Shown here: piece by piece, positions 10,834 to 21,306 of the stretch
Layout: each line of letters begins with the position of its first letter
Numbering within the stretch: position 1 is the stretch's first letter
NCBI GenBank assembly: GCA_963920575.1
Contig: OY986967.1
Coordinates: 21,965,648 to 22,029,647, forward strand
Source: Narthecium ossifragum
Lineage: Eukaryota > Streptophyta > Magnoliopsida > Dioscoreales > Nartheciaceae
Direction of reading: 5' to 3'
Length of the DNA: 64,000 nucleotides
Program-made: the position numbers and the translations under genes
Notes under the pieces: model-generated
The model's database searches: none
What the model was told of the DNA's origin: nothing
The model's input: only the letters and a program-made list of their open reading frames with translations

Positions 10834-10987
10834 GCAGCATAGGCCTTACCCAATCAAGATAACTACAACCTACTAATCCAGCCATTTTCTTACTACTAGC
10901 ATTAATAATCAACTAGGACTCTTGACAACAAGCTAAAGATAACGTGGATTAGGCTTGCGCGACCAAACAGGTCGTGGCTGCCTATCA
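10834..10987 (-). repeat. Truncated 3' LTR of the chromovirus
   Basis: On the minus strand it starts TGATAGGCAGCC at 10987. It matches 16851-17004 base for base except for a few substitutions. It ends abruptly at 10834 where the plus-strand LTR begins. About 240 bp of this LTR are missing here. The purine run GGGGGGGTGA (10988-10998) just before it on the minus strand is its polypurine tract. Confidence 0.88.
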
Positions 10988-11634
10988 TTCACCCCCCCTG
11001 GGAGACTGTCCTTGTCCTCAAGGACTAAAGTAGGAAATTGGCGTCGCAGTACCTCCACATCCTCCCAAGTAGCGTCTTCTGGTTCCAGGCTTGACCATTT
11101 GACGAGAGCTTCTGTTATATAGTGCCGCCCTTGCTTCACCCATCTATAGTCTTGAATGAACTCTGGTGCTAGGACTGGTACGCCATCCTCAATACACGGT
11201 GGTGCTTCAAAATTTATTGGTGCATCCCGTCCCATTCGACGCCTCAGCAGCGAAACATGGAACACCGGATGAATTTTTGTTGTTTCGGGCATGGCCAAAC
11301 GGTATGCCACTGCTCCTACTCGGGCAACAATCTGATACGGTCCAAAGAATATGCTGGCCAACTTTTGGTGTGCTCTGCGAAAAACAGTACTCTGACGATA
11401 AGGTTGAAGCCGTAAGTACACCCAGTCGCCTACTTCGAAGACTTCCTCCCGCCGTTGCTCATCTGCTCGTTGCTTGGTACGATTGATTGATTTATGAAGG
11501 TTATCTTTGAGAAGCCGAATCACCTCATCACGCTCAACCAAAGCCCGATCCACTTCAGCGACCGGAGACACGCCGGCCAAGTAACTAGGAATTCCCGGTG
11601 GGGGTCGGCCATAAACTGCTTCGAAAGGTGTCAT
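10933..11634 (-). pseudogene. Chromovirus integrase C-terminus and chromodomain
   Basis: The frame starts at MTPFEAVYGRPPPG, the standard end of the integrase core. A basic zinc-finger-free C-terminal domain follows with GDWVYLRLQPYRQ, FFGPYQIVARVG and HPVFHVSLLRR. The chromodomain covers about residues 150-205 (YITEALVKWSSL then EDATWEDVEVLRRQFP), a fold that steers integration toward particular chromatin. The frame is open to 10933 and reads into the LTR. It is separated by a frameshift near 11630-11700 from the rest of integrase. Confidence 0.88.
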
Positions 11635-12365
11635 ACCAGTCGAGCTATGGTATGTGGTGCTATACCAATATTCCGACCATGGTAAAAATTTCGTCCATCA
11701 TCTCGACTGTTGGCTCGCGAAGCATCGGAGGTACTGTTCAAGGGACCTGTTAGTAACCTCTGTCTGGCCATCCGTCTGGGGTGATACGATGTACTCATCT
11801 TCAGGCTGGTTCCTTGTTGCTTGAAGAATTCTTTCCAAAAATGGCTCATGAACACCTTATCTCGATCACTAACAATGCTTCTAGGAACTCCATGTAGCTT
11901 GACAACATGCTGTATGAATGCCGTCGCCACCTTGTTTGCCGTATATGGATGGCCCATGGGAATGAAGTGAGCATACTTTGTTAGTCTGTCAACTTCCACC
12001 ATCACTACGTCCACCCCTGCCGCCCTTGGCAATCCCTCAATGAAATCCATCGAAATTTCTTCCCAAACTTGAGCTGGCACCGGCAAGGGTTGCAGCATCC
12101 CTGCGGGACTCCTGGTGTCATGTTTATTCCTCTGGCACACCTCACAAGTAGACACATACTCCTTGACATCCCGACGCATTCGTTCCCAGAAAAACTGCTG
12201 CGCTAGCCTCCTGTAGGTTCTCAATACCCCAAAGTGTCCCCCAATAGTGGAATCGTGGTATTCCACTAATAATCGACGGCAAATCTCGGATCCCGGCGGT
12301 ACCACCACTCTCCCTTGGTAACAGATGAATCCTCCTCTCACTGATAATTCTTCGTCAAGTATTGC
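11631..12365 (-). pseudogene. Chromovirus integrase catalytic region, frameshifted
   Basis: The upstream HHCC zinc-binding part is visible (STIGGHFGVLRTYRRL, then CEVCQRNKHD with the paired cysteines). The core follows: MDFIEGLP with the first catalytic Asp, then SIVSDRDKVFMSHFW with the second. Beyond the TSYHPRRMARQRL segment the frame is lost, so the third acidic residue is not in frame. The lesion between about 11630 and 11720 separates it from the chromodomain portion. Confidence 0.88.
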
Positions 12366-12386
12366 GGGGCGTGCCCTTCCTGTATC

Positions 12387-13045
12387 TCAGTGTCCCGGGG
12401 CTATCTCTGCTGCTGTCATCCGTCGATGCAGGTCCAATAAATACTCATCTTCTTTGTTGGCGGTCTGCAGCTCTTCCCAGATTCCGGCCGTTGGGGCCGA
12501 CATAGCCAGCGCCTCTGCTTCCCCTTCGCGGCGAGACAAAGCATCCGCCGCAGAGTTTTCCTTGCCCGGTTTATAACGGATCTCATACTCATACCCCAGG
12601 AGCTTGGACACCCACTTCTGTTGTTCCGGCGTCACCACCCGCTGCTCCAGGAAGTATTTTAGGCTTCGTTGATCCATTTGGATAATGAATCTTCGTCCCA
12701 TCAGATATGGTCGCCACAGCCGGACCGCCTCCAAGACCGCTAGCATCTCCTTAGCATAAGCCGACCAAGTCTTCTTAGAAGCTACGATAGCCTTACTGAG
12801 GTACGCTATCGGCCACCCTTTTTGCATCAGGACCGCCCCAATGCCCATCCCGGATGCGTCTGTTTCCACCACAAAGGTATCTGAGAAGTCGGGCAGAGCT
12901 AGCACCGGTGTCGTCGACATCACTGTCTTCAAGGTTCCAAAAGCAACGGCAGCTTCGGGGTTCCAAGCAAACTGTCCTTTCTTCAGCAGTTTCATCAGGG
13001 GCGCAGCTATCATTCCATAGTTCCTGACAAATTTTCTGTAGGACC
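12387..13045 (-). pseudogene. Chromovirus reverse transcriptase end and RNase H
   Basis: It continues the reverse transcriptase connection (MKLLKKGQFAWNPEA) into RNase H, with FVVETDASGMGIGAVLMQ holding the first catalytic Asp and LEAVRLWRPYL the Glu. The end has DALSRREGE, the usual RNase H to integrase linker. The first codons run up to the solo LTR at 13046 and match, in frame, the reverse transcriptase that stops at 14626 on the other side. Confidence 0.9.
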
Positions 13046-14620
13046 TGACGCGCCCAAACCACTCGTCGTTAAAAGTGACTAGGGCGTCAAAGATTACAAT
13101 TTATACCGAATCCTAACTAACTACTACGTAGCTAGCGGGAGTCCGGGTCGATCCGCAGGGAAATGAGAATTGACTAACATACTCGATAGATAACTCCAAA
13201 CAACTAGCTAAAATGATTTGGGTTTTGGATTAATGACTATTAAAGTAATTAACTAAGTGAAAAGAAATATAACTAATATAGAGAGGTCTTTGGATCTCCA
13301 TTTCATTGTAGGTTCTAATGTAGCTTCCTAAGGAATTGAGGTGTGTAATCCAATTGGGACGATCGAAATCAAGAAGTCGACACGCGGGTGGTTAGCCTCA
13401 CTTATCGCTCAACGGAAGTCGGTTTAGGATCATCCGCCGGAAAGAAGCTCATTCACAAAGTCGACGAATGAGTGATTAGCTTCTATCGTCGCTAACGAAC
13501 CTTCGATTAAGATCGATTCGTCGCAAGAAAAAGATATTGCATGGAGTCGGGCATTGGATCGAGATGGTTCTAGCACCTCGAATCCAATGCAAGAGAAAGA
13601 TAGAATGGATCCTTTGATTAGAGAGATAGGGATGGTTCTAGCATCCCTAATCTCTAATTTAGGGCTATTAATCCTCCCAATGTCATTGGATGTGTTCCTA
13701 GCACATCCAACTCATTGGGGCATAACAACAAACACCTATCATGCACAAGTCCTAACTCATACCAAAGAAAGGCATTCATCCATTCAACATATGAAATCCA
13801 TGTACAAAGATAGAGAAATAATGCTCAAATCCAAACAATAGATCAATCCCAAAGATTACACATCAAAAACCCTAGGAAAACTACAAAAGAATCCAACAAC
13901 TACATGGAAATCCCAAGATAAAGGAAGTTAGCTACTCATCTTGGTTGGATCCATGGATGGAGGTTGATGAAGCTCTCCTCCCATGGATTCCCTCCAAGAA
14001 GTCCTCCTCTCAATTGGGTAAGAAACCTAGAAGGGCTGGAGAAGACTAAGAGAAGCCTCCTAAAATCCCCCCTAAGGGATCTATTTATAGTAAACAAGTC
14101 TCCCCCACTCGGATTAGATCTGGGCCATTGATTTTGCTCGGCTGGCATCAAAGCATCGATCCTCATAGGGTGAAGGATCGATCATTCGCTTCGTGTGATC
14201 GCTGGTCCCGCGAAGGATCGATCCTCCCATAGGAAAGGATCGATCTTTTCTTCTTGAATTCTGGCTGCGCCCCGATGAAGATCGATCCTCCAGTGTGTGA
14301 AGATCGATCCTCTAGAATTTGCGTTCTGTCACTGGGAAAATGCGCAAAAATGATCGATCCTCTCATGCCATAGGATCGATCCTTGTTGTCCTGATTGGCT
14401 CCTTCTTAAAGCACTTCAAAGGATCGATCCTTCATCAATACAGGATCGATCTTCTTCATAAAAACTGACCCGAATGACATCGTTTAAGCTCGGAACTTGA
14501 TCCAATCCTCGTTGAGGGCACTTGTACCTGTAATAGGGTAAAATCCATCAGTAAGGCCTTGCTCGGAGACTAACAAGGCCAAGTTAAAAGGGTGATTTAT
14601 GCACTTTTCACGTCTTATCA
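13046..14620 (-). repeat. Solo LTR (1575 bp) of the GATCGATC gypsy family, inside chromovirus pol
   Basis: Inverted relative to the LTR at 9188-10833 and similar over its whole length. On the minus strand it begins TGATAAGACGTG and ends GGGCGCGTCA. No internal retroelement sequence flanks it. Left flank GGACC (13041-13045) and right flank GTACC (14621-14625) form a 5-bp target duplication with one mutation. Removing the LTR and one flank restores a continuous reverse-transcriptase frame, so it arose by insertion and then LTR-LTR recombination. Five GATCGATC pairs (14154/14176, 14216/14238, 14280/14302, 14352/14374, 14422/14444) keep the 22-bp spacing. Confidence 0.93.
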
Positions 14621-14625
14621 GTACC

Positions 14626-15345
14626 CCGTCAAACCCAAGAATCCCCGCAGCTCCGTCAGCGTTTTGGGCGTCGGCCATTGTTGCATTGCTTCAATTTTCT
14701 TGGGGTCTACCTTCACACCTTCTTGTGAAATTAGATGGCCCAGATACTCCACTTCCTCCTTAGCAAATTCGCACTTGGAGTGTTTGATAAAGAATTTGTT
14801 AGTAGACAAGATGTCGAGGACTAACCTTAAATGTTCCAGGTGGGCGTCCCATTCCTTGCTGTAGACCAAGATGTCATCAAAGAACACACGGATGAAGCGC
14901 CGGAGATGGGCCCGGAATAAGGTGTTCATAGCCGCCTGGAATGTCGATGGAGCATTGCACAGTCCAAACGGCATAACTACATACTCGTAGTGTCCGCTAT
15001 GTGTACGGAAAGCGGTCTTATGGATGTCCGCCTCAAGCACCCGTATCTGATGATACCCCGCCCGCAGATCCAACTTTGAAAAATACTTGGCACCGTGCAG
15101 TTCATCTATCATGTCATCCACTTCGAGATAGGAAACCGATCCTTCACGGTTACTGTATTGAGCCCCCTGTAATCCGTACAAAATCTCCAGGTGCCATCCT
15201 TCTTCCTGACTAGCAAAACCGGCGACGAGAATGGGCTTGAACTGGGTCGAATTAATATTAGCCACCACCCGCATGTCCTTGGCCCTGAATAACCAGTCAG
15301 TGCATGTAATGAGATAGTGGGCTTCTCCTCCCCCCTGGATTCCTC
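14626..15345 (-). pseudogene. Chromovirus reverse transcriptase with N-terminal deletion and frameshift
   Basis: The sequence [19 protein letters not shown] begins the recognisable palm region. It is in a different frame from the downstream part, so a frameshift lies near 15110-15150. DELHGAKYFSKLDLRAGYHQ carries the first catalytic Asp, MPFGLCNAPSTFQ follows, and FFDDILVYS holds the catalytic Asp pair. The frame ends LRGFLGLTGY at the solo LTR. Upstream, a protease-like start (ISLHALTG) is joined almost directly to reverse transcriptase around 15290-15310. The protease active site (D-S/T-G) and the first part of reverse transcriptase are therefore deleted. Confidence 0.88.
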
Positions 15346-15351
15346 CATCGG

Positions 15352-16606
15352 ACCTTCCTCATCTGTTCCCTAAGACTGCTCGACTCCATCCGGATCCTCT
15401 TCGGTTGTCACCGGTTCTTCTACCTCGACCCAAAAAGACTGCGGCCTCTGGCACCTGTGACCCGGCATAAACCTCTCATCACAGTTGAAACACAATCCCT
15501 TCTCCCTTCGCTGCCACATCTCTTCCACAGACAGCCTTCGAACTCCTGGTGGTGGCGCTCGGCTACTTGGAATGGGATTAGAGGGCGGTCGGTTCCGGCC
15601 AGGTGCCGGTAGTACCACCGCTGTGGGTCCTGGTCGGCTTGGAGGAAACGGACTAAATCCGCCCCTATTGGCCGGCCGACTTGCCTCGGATCGCCCCCGA
15701 CGCCGCGACTTCTGTATCTTATCATCCAACAACTGTGCATAATCAATAGTTTCCCGCAGTGTCCGTGGCCTAAACACTCTTACTTCGTCAGCAACTTCCT
15801 CCTGTAACCCTCCTAGAAATGCCCCGATCAGTGCAGATTGCGGCCACCCCCTTACTCGCGTAGCGAGTATCTCAAACTCCTGTAGGTAGTCGCGCAGAAG
15901 ACCCGTCTGTCTAATATGTTATAAAGCCTCATCCTGATTGATATAACGTACCGACCCAAAGCGCGCCGATATTTCTTTTTGAAATTCTTCCCAAGACATC
16001 TCTGATGGTTCCTCTTGATTACTGCTCTGGATCCATTGCCACCACTGATTGGCTTCACCCTCCAGGTGGAATGAAGCCCACTGAATCTTCTCATCCTCTG
16101 GTGTTCTATGCATCCGGAAGAATTGCTCCACCCGATTCATCCATATCAAAGAGATCCTCACCTGAGAACCGAGGAAACTCAAGTTTCACTGAAGGACCTC
16201 CCCGTCGTCCAGATCCTTCGCCCTCCTCTTCTTCATGGTAGGCGGATTTATACTTGAAATCTTTCTCTTTTTCCTCCTTTCCACGCTCTCCCTCCGCCGT
16301 AGGTTTCTTTCCTTGCATCTTCAGCAATTCACTCAGTAACCCATCCGTTTTCCTGTATCTGGCTTCTGCTTCCCGTCGTGCTGCTTGATTTTCCTCCTCC
16401 AGACGCTGCAAGACCCCATCTATTTTTTTGGATCTAACATCAGCCTCAAGCCGGGCTGCCTTGTTTTCCTCCTCCAGGCGCTGCAAAGCCTCTTGCATCA
16501 CGCCAAACTCGTCCTGTACCCCTTGCATGTTCTGCTCCAACAAGTCAATGCAATCCTTGTTCGCTGGTGGCGCCATAGCTACAGGAACGAACTGCTCTGG
16601 TACCAC
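15352..16606 (-). pseudogene. Chromovirus gag, frameshifted
   Basis: The first frame (16606-16106) overlaps the primer-binding site; the more likely start is the internal Met of MAPPANKD (about 16576). It has two coiled-coil repeats (RLEEENKAARLEAD and RLEEENQAARREAE) and then LEFPRFSGED. Near 16150 it shifts into NRVEQFFRMHRTPEDE and FHLEGEANQWWQWIQ, the conserved gag capsid region. A third frame (15777-15370) holds FRPRTLRETIDYAQLLDD and a zinc-knuckle-like CFNCDERFMPGHRC of the plant gypsy type. Gag would package the RNA, but the frameshifts make this copy inactive. Confidence 0.85.
16594..16605 (-). other. Primer-binding site (initiator Met tRNA type)
   Basis: TGGTACCAGAGC on the minus strand, two bases after the 5' LTR end TTATCA. 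It differs by one base from the usual plant TGGTATCAGAGC complement of the initiator tRNA 3' end. Confidence 0.85.
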
Positions 16607-16607
16607 T

Positions 16608-17004
16608 TGATAAGATCAAGGCCGCAACAGACGTCTGCAGCACAAGATCGTTCCTCTATTAATGGTGGAGGCACACCCTTGATCCAATTAATGGCTGGAA
16701 ACCCCTGTCTTTTCTATTATGAAGAAGATGATGAATTACATGACTTCGACTCTTAAATATCCAAACCCTAATGACTCAATGAACTAGACATCCTCCTAAA
16801 TCACAGCCGTCCAATAGTCCGACTGATCACTCCTAAGCCGTACGCCACAAGCAGCATAGGTCTTACCCAATCAAGATAACTACAACCTACTAATCCAGCC
16901 CTTTTCTTACTACTAGCATTAATAATCAACTAGGACTCTTGACAACAAGCTAAAGATAACGTGGATTAGGCTTGCGCGACCGAACAGGTCGTGGCTGCCT
17001 ATCA
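16608..17004 (-). repeat. 5' LTR of the chromovirus (397 bp)
   Basis: On the minus strand it starts TGATAGGCAGCC and ends GATCTTATCA. Its first 154 bases match the truncated copy at 10834-10987. The boundary at 17004 interrupts a LINE reading frame, giving an independent check of the edge. Confidence 0.9.
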
Positions 17005-17465
17005 GCTTTCCTTAGGATTCCCAAGTAGCTGTCAATATCCCATGTAAGGAGATCAACTCCAGCATCCTCAAGCACAATATTCCACACCCCTTGGGACAGC
17101 GGACACTCAAAGAATAAATGCGCCATGATCTCAACACCTCCTCGACAACGGGGGAACACATTATTCTCTTCCAACCCCACTGCTCCAAGTGCATCCATTG
17201 TCGCTAGCTTGCCCTGCATAAACTTCCATAAGAACAAGCGGACTCGCGGATTGGCAGGGACCTTCCAGATCAACCACCACCACTTATTCAAGCACTCTTC
17301 CTGCAACTCACTTCTCTTTAAAGCCTGTAGATAATCATAACATGATGAGGTTGTGATACTGCTAGATGCATTCCACATCCACCGCGTCTTATCCTCTCCT
17401 CCTCCATTGACTATAGGAACCTCCAAGATTTTCTCAATCAGCAAAGGATGGAACATGGCTTGGAG
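17005..17465 (-). pseudogene. LINE reverse-transcriptase zinc-binding region (host LINE)
   Basis: It encodes KILEVPIVNGGGEDKTRWMW, then KVPANPRVRLFLWKFMQGKL and HLFFECPLSQGVWN. This is the zf-RVT domain that follows reverse transcriptase in plant L1 LINEs. One expected cysteine motif reads FPRCRGGVEIMAHLFFEC instead of the usual C-x2-C start. Its upstream part lies at 18416 and above, separated by LINE A. The frame is cut at 17004 by the chromovirus LTR. Confidence 0.85.
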
Positions 17466-18415
17466 TTTTTTTTTTTGATGAATTGAGCCCATGGGCTAAG
17501 TGTTATTTACATCAACTGAGCTAGGGTCTCAGCCCCTTCCTCATGATGCCACTCAAAACTGGTGCATCCCAACCTGCACCTTTTGGTGATGCTATCCGTA
17601 ACTACATTAGCAGTCCTAGGTATGAACAAGACCAAAACTGACTCCAGCCCTAACACAAGTTGCCACACTTTCTTAATCATCTTCTCTAAGCTAGGAGGCC
17701 ACATCTTCCTCCCGTTAATCACATCAACCACCTCTTTGGCATCTGATTTTATAACAATCCTCACCCGTTGCCTAGTTTTAGCCCATTCCAACGCTTTTAA
17801 AACAGCAACTACTTCAGCCTCAAAGGCACTATCCGCCGAGATCCTTTCTCCTTTAACCCACAAGCATTCTCCATGCATATTTAGCTCCACAGCAGCCACA
17901 GCCGCAGCATCATTACCAATCTCTCTCGAGGCATCGACTTGATACACCCAACCATCCTGCCCAGTAACCCGGCTACGAGTTGCTCTGTTTTCTTTGTTGC
18001 GGAGGAACTCTTCTGTTAACCACTTTGCCCTCCGAGCAATCACCTCTGGCAACTCCCCAACTCCATCAAACACTCTGCTATTACAATCCTTCCATGATAG
18101 CCAAAGGCCATAACAAAGATAAGCTTTCAGCTTCAACACCCCGGGCTTAGAAGATGACCTTGCCATCATGTTTATCAAATGTCCTCTGTTCCAGTCACAC
18201 TCCCTATTCCCAGCTCCAATAGCAACCAATCTATAACAGAGCGAACATAACAACACTCAAAACATGCATGCTCTAGAGTCTCAGGTTGGGATTCACACTT
18301 GGGACACATCCTGTCATGAGCAAAACAGTACCTCCACAGGTACTCTCGCACCGGCAATCTTCCTATCAAGGCTTTCCAAAGGAACTGTTTGATCCTTGGT
18401 CCAACTGGTAAACGT
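17466..18415 (-). mobile_element. 5'-truncated LINE insertion (LINE A)
   Basis: A 950-bp insertion bounded by exact 14-bp copies of AACATGGCTTGGAG (17452-17465 and 18416-18429). Its minus-strand 3' end is the A-tail, seen as 11 T at 17466-17476. The content is the end of a zf-RVT domain (GPRIKQFLWKALIGRLP, then CPKCESQPETLEHACFEC) and a complete RNase H-like domain (YQVDASREIGNDAAAV with the catalytic Asp, FEAEVVAVLKALEWA with the Glu, VIKSDAKEVVDVI with the next Asp) ending near 17507. Truncation, A-tail and long target duplication are the signature of target-primed reverse transcription. Confidence 0.93.
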
Positions 18416-21298
18416 AACATGGCTTGGAGTTTAGAACAACACCAATCCCCATCATGCCCCAACATATCCCGAACCTAGAGTGTTATATGAATCTCCGACA
18501 CCGCAGCCAAGGTCGGATGCCTATCGAGAGGCCCATCTCCAAGCCACCAATCTCCCAAATAAGACACCGTGCTCTCCCGACCTGGCTTCCAATGGATTCC
18601 ACCCCACAACCTCTTCACAGCAGCACAAATGGATTGCCACAACCTGGAGCAGTGCCTCAGAGGAGTCGATGGAGGCAGACGACCGTCCCCGCCATATATT
18701 GCTCGCACCAATCTGGTCTAAACAGTAGACCGGCCTTTCAAGAGTAGAGCAGCCCACTTCATCCTCATAGCATCTGCCAACTTTCAGATCATTGAATCCA
18801 AGTTCTCCTTGTGATTTATGTTGACAAATAGTATCCCAGGATACTACTGCATCCCACCTCTCCTGCCATTCCAGAGAAATTGGTCCATTAGTAGTTCAAT
18901 TTTCTTCAAGATTCCGACCGAAACTGGGTATGCCATCACGTGATCACGTGGAACACTGGGATGGTTTGAAGTACGCTCGCACAAGAACCACTCGTGCCGC
19001 AGCAGCAAGTTTCAACGCATTCCACGTTGAAAGCCGGGACTGAACTGATTCAATCATAAAATTAAAGTCAAGTCTGAGCAACTAACGAACATCTAGCAAC
19101 CATGCGTGTCCAGCTAATCGTCGGCGTCGCCTCCGAGATGTTAACTTGGAGAACTTAATACTCGACTTATTAATATTCATTTCAAGCCCAGACATCAATT
19201 TGAACCTTTTCAGCACATTAAGCATTTTCATCACTTCCTCTGTCCTAGCTGGAGAGAAGAAAATGCAGTCATATGCATAAAGCAAATGACTAAGCCGGAG
19301 ATCCAATCTCTCAGACCCAACTTTTTCAAGGGCAAACAACGGTAAGGAAAGAAGCCGAGATAGTAGGTCTCCTTGGCGTAGCCCACGGTGCTAGAGGAAG
19401 AGCCATAGACTCTACCATAAAGAATGAGAGAGAAGCGCGGAGTCGTCACACACTGCATGATCCAAGCAACCCAGTGATCAGGAAACCGCATTTTGCGCGG
19501 CACTCGCTCCAAAAAGTCCTAGCTAACGGAGTCGTACGTTGCCCTCATGTCCATCTTCACCGCAATAAGTGGATGAGTCTTTGGTGAAACCCTCAGAGTA
19601 TGCATCGCCTCTTGCGCTGCTTCAAGATTATCAAAAATAACACGACCCAAGATGAACGCGGATTGCTCAAAGCTAATGAGACTATCAAGCAGCGGCTTAA
19701 GGCAATTCACCAAGTAGGTTGAGATCAGTTTGTAACTCACATTATATAGACTAATTGGCATGTAATCCTTGACCCTCCAGCATTCTTGATCATTCCAGTG
19801 TGGAGGTTGCATGTCGGAGGAAAAGAAGTCTTTCACCAACCTAGAAATAGACGGACCCACAATATCCCAGTACTAGCTGTAGAACTCCACTGGTAGTCCA
19901 TCAAGACTAGCAGCTTTATAATGCCCCATTTGAGCTAGTGCAGACTAAATTTCAGCTTCCATTACCAGAACTTCCAGTGCCTTGGCATACGCACCCAAAA
20001 TTGAAGGGGTGGCAGCGTAATAGCCCTGCGTTGTTGACGCCTCCTCTAAAGATCAGTGCAATGGCCAAGGAAAGCAGCCATGATTTCCTCCTGAGAGGAA
20101 ACAAAGACTACAACTTGATTAATGATATCAAGAATATGGGATCTGTTACCTGTCACGCCAAATGCCTGATGAAACTCCTTGGAGTTACGTTCCCCATACT
20201 CTAGCCAAGATGATCGCCGATGCTGGGCTAGATAAAAATCATGATGTGCATCAAATCCACATGCTTGTTCTCTAAGCTTCGCATCCGAATCTCATCCTCT
20301 AGTCTTAGGCGCCCTTCTTCTTCCAACAAATAAAGATTATCTAGATGGTGCATGTTGCTTTGATGTGAGTTAAACAAATCAAAATCATCCTTCCGACTCC
20401 ACCCTTTAACTGCCCGGAAGTGGGATCCAAAATTGTTGGAGACGAAACGGAGTTGACCCTATCAACACACATGTAGGCTCAAGCTCTAGCAATAGTGGCA
20501 TGTGATCTGACCCGAGACGTCGAAGATGTTGAATCTGGGCATTGGGGAACCAAGTGTGCCAGTTGGGGGTGCACATACCTTGTCAAGCCTCTCCAAGATG
20601 CGTGACAGGCCTAACCTCCGATTGGACAAAGTATAAGAAGGTCTCCGAAACCCCAAATCAACCAAGTCATCAGCAGATATGAAAGAGAGAAAGTCCCCAA
20701 CCGCGCGAGAGTAGGCAAAAGGAACCCCCCACCCACTCGTTTCTCTGACAGTGCGACTATGACGATATTAAAATCACCTAACATCAAGTGGAGCATTAAT
20801 CCTTTGCATATTCTGCCAAAGTGTCTAACGTCCCTTCCTAGTCCGTACAACATAGACCATAGATAGATACCATTGGCCAACATCCTTGAAGTCACAACAC
20901 CGTGCAACGCATGGTCAGAAAAGTGCAGAAAAGAAAGATTCCCCACTTCCAACCTCCAAACAGCCAAAATACCACCCCGACGGCCTCTGGATGGCATCAA
21001 GAAAGTCTGTCAAGCCACCCCCAGTTGGTCTCGAATGTATTGCATATGCTCCTCAACAACTATAGTCTCCAACAAGAAAACCATATCAAGAGTATGATCT
21101 CTCAAGAGCCTCCTACTGGATCGAAGGACTCGCTTTGGGCCCAGCATGTTGCAGTTCCAGGCTAGGGCACGCATCAAAAACAGGTTACGAAGAAGAGGAC
21201 CCCCCAATAGGGGCCCCCGAGCGGGGTCGCTTAGAACGCACCGCCTGCCCTTAACTAGATTCCACCACCATGAGGTCTTTGTTGTGCAGCCCACTAGG
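18416..21298 (-). pseudogene. LINE endonuclease and reverse transcriptase remnants (host LINE)
   Basis: The endonuclease start at about 21175-21010 reads ALAWNCNMLGPKRVLRSSRR then DMVFLLET, the first strands of the EEP nuclease with its Asn and Glu. Reverse-transcriptase pieces follow: VKDYMPISLYNVSYKLIS and FEQSAFILGRVIFDN (19860-19519), KMRFPDHWVAWIMQCV (to 19231), and LSHLLYAYDCIFFSPA with LMSGLEMNINKS (19339-19082). The catalytic YADD is changed to YAYD, and several stops and frameshifts are present. It is inactive. Confidence 0.85.
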
Positions 21299-21306
21299 CC
21301 TATGCG

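Larger units (their letters stand above)
10834..17004 (-). mobile_element. Chromodomain-type Ty3/gypsy retrotransposon (chromovirus), degenerate
   Basis: On the minus strand the order is: 5' LTR (16608-17004), tRNA-iMet-type primer-binding site (16594-16605), gag, residual protease, reverse transcriptase, RNase H, integrase, chromodomain, polypurine tract (10988-10998) and a 154-bp remnant of the 3' LTR (10834-10987). Domain order and C-terminal chromodomain place it in the plant chromoviruses, probably Reina/Tekay-like. It is dead: gag and integrase frameshifts, a deletion over protease and the start of reverse transcriptase, an inserted solo LTR and loss of most of the 3' LTR. It inserted into a LINE at 17005; the flanking GCTTT (17005-17009) is one target copy. 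Confidence 0.9.

Noticed and set aside
9188..14620. The two related LTRs as the ends of one element spanning 9188-14620
   Set aside because: They are in opposite orientation and the DNA between them is chromovirus pol on the minus strand, not the family's own interior.
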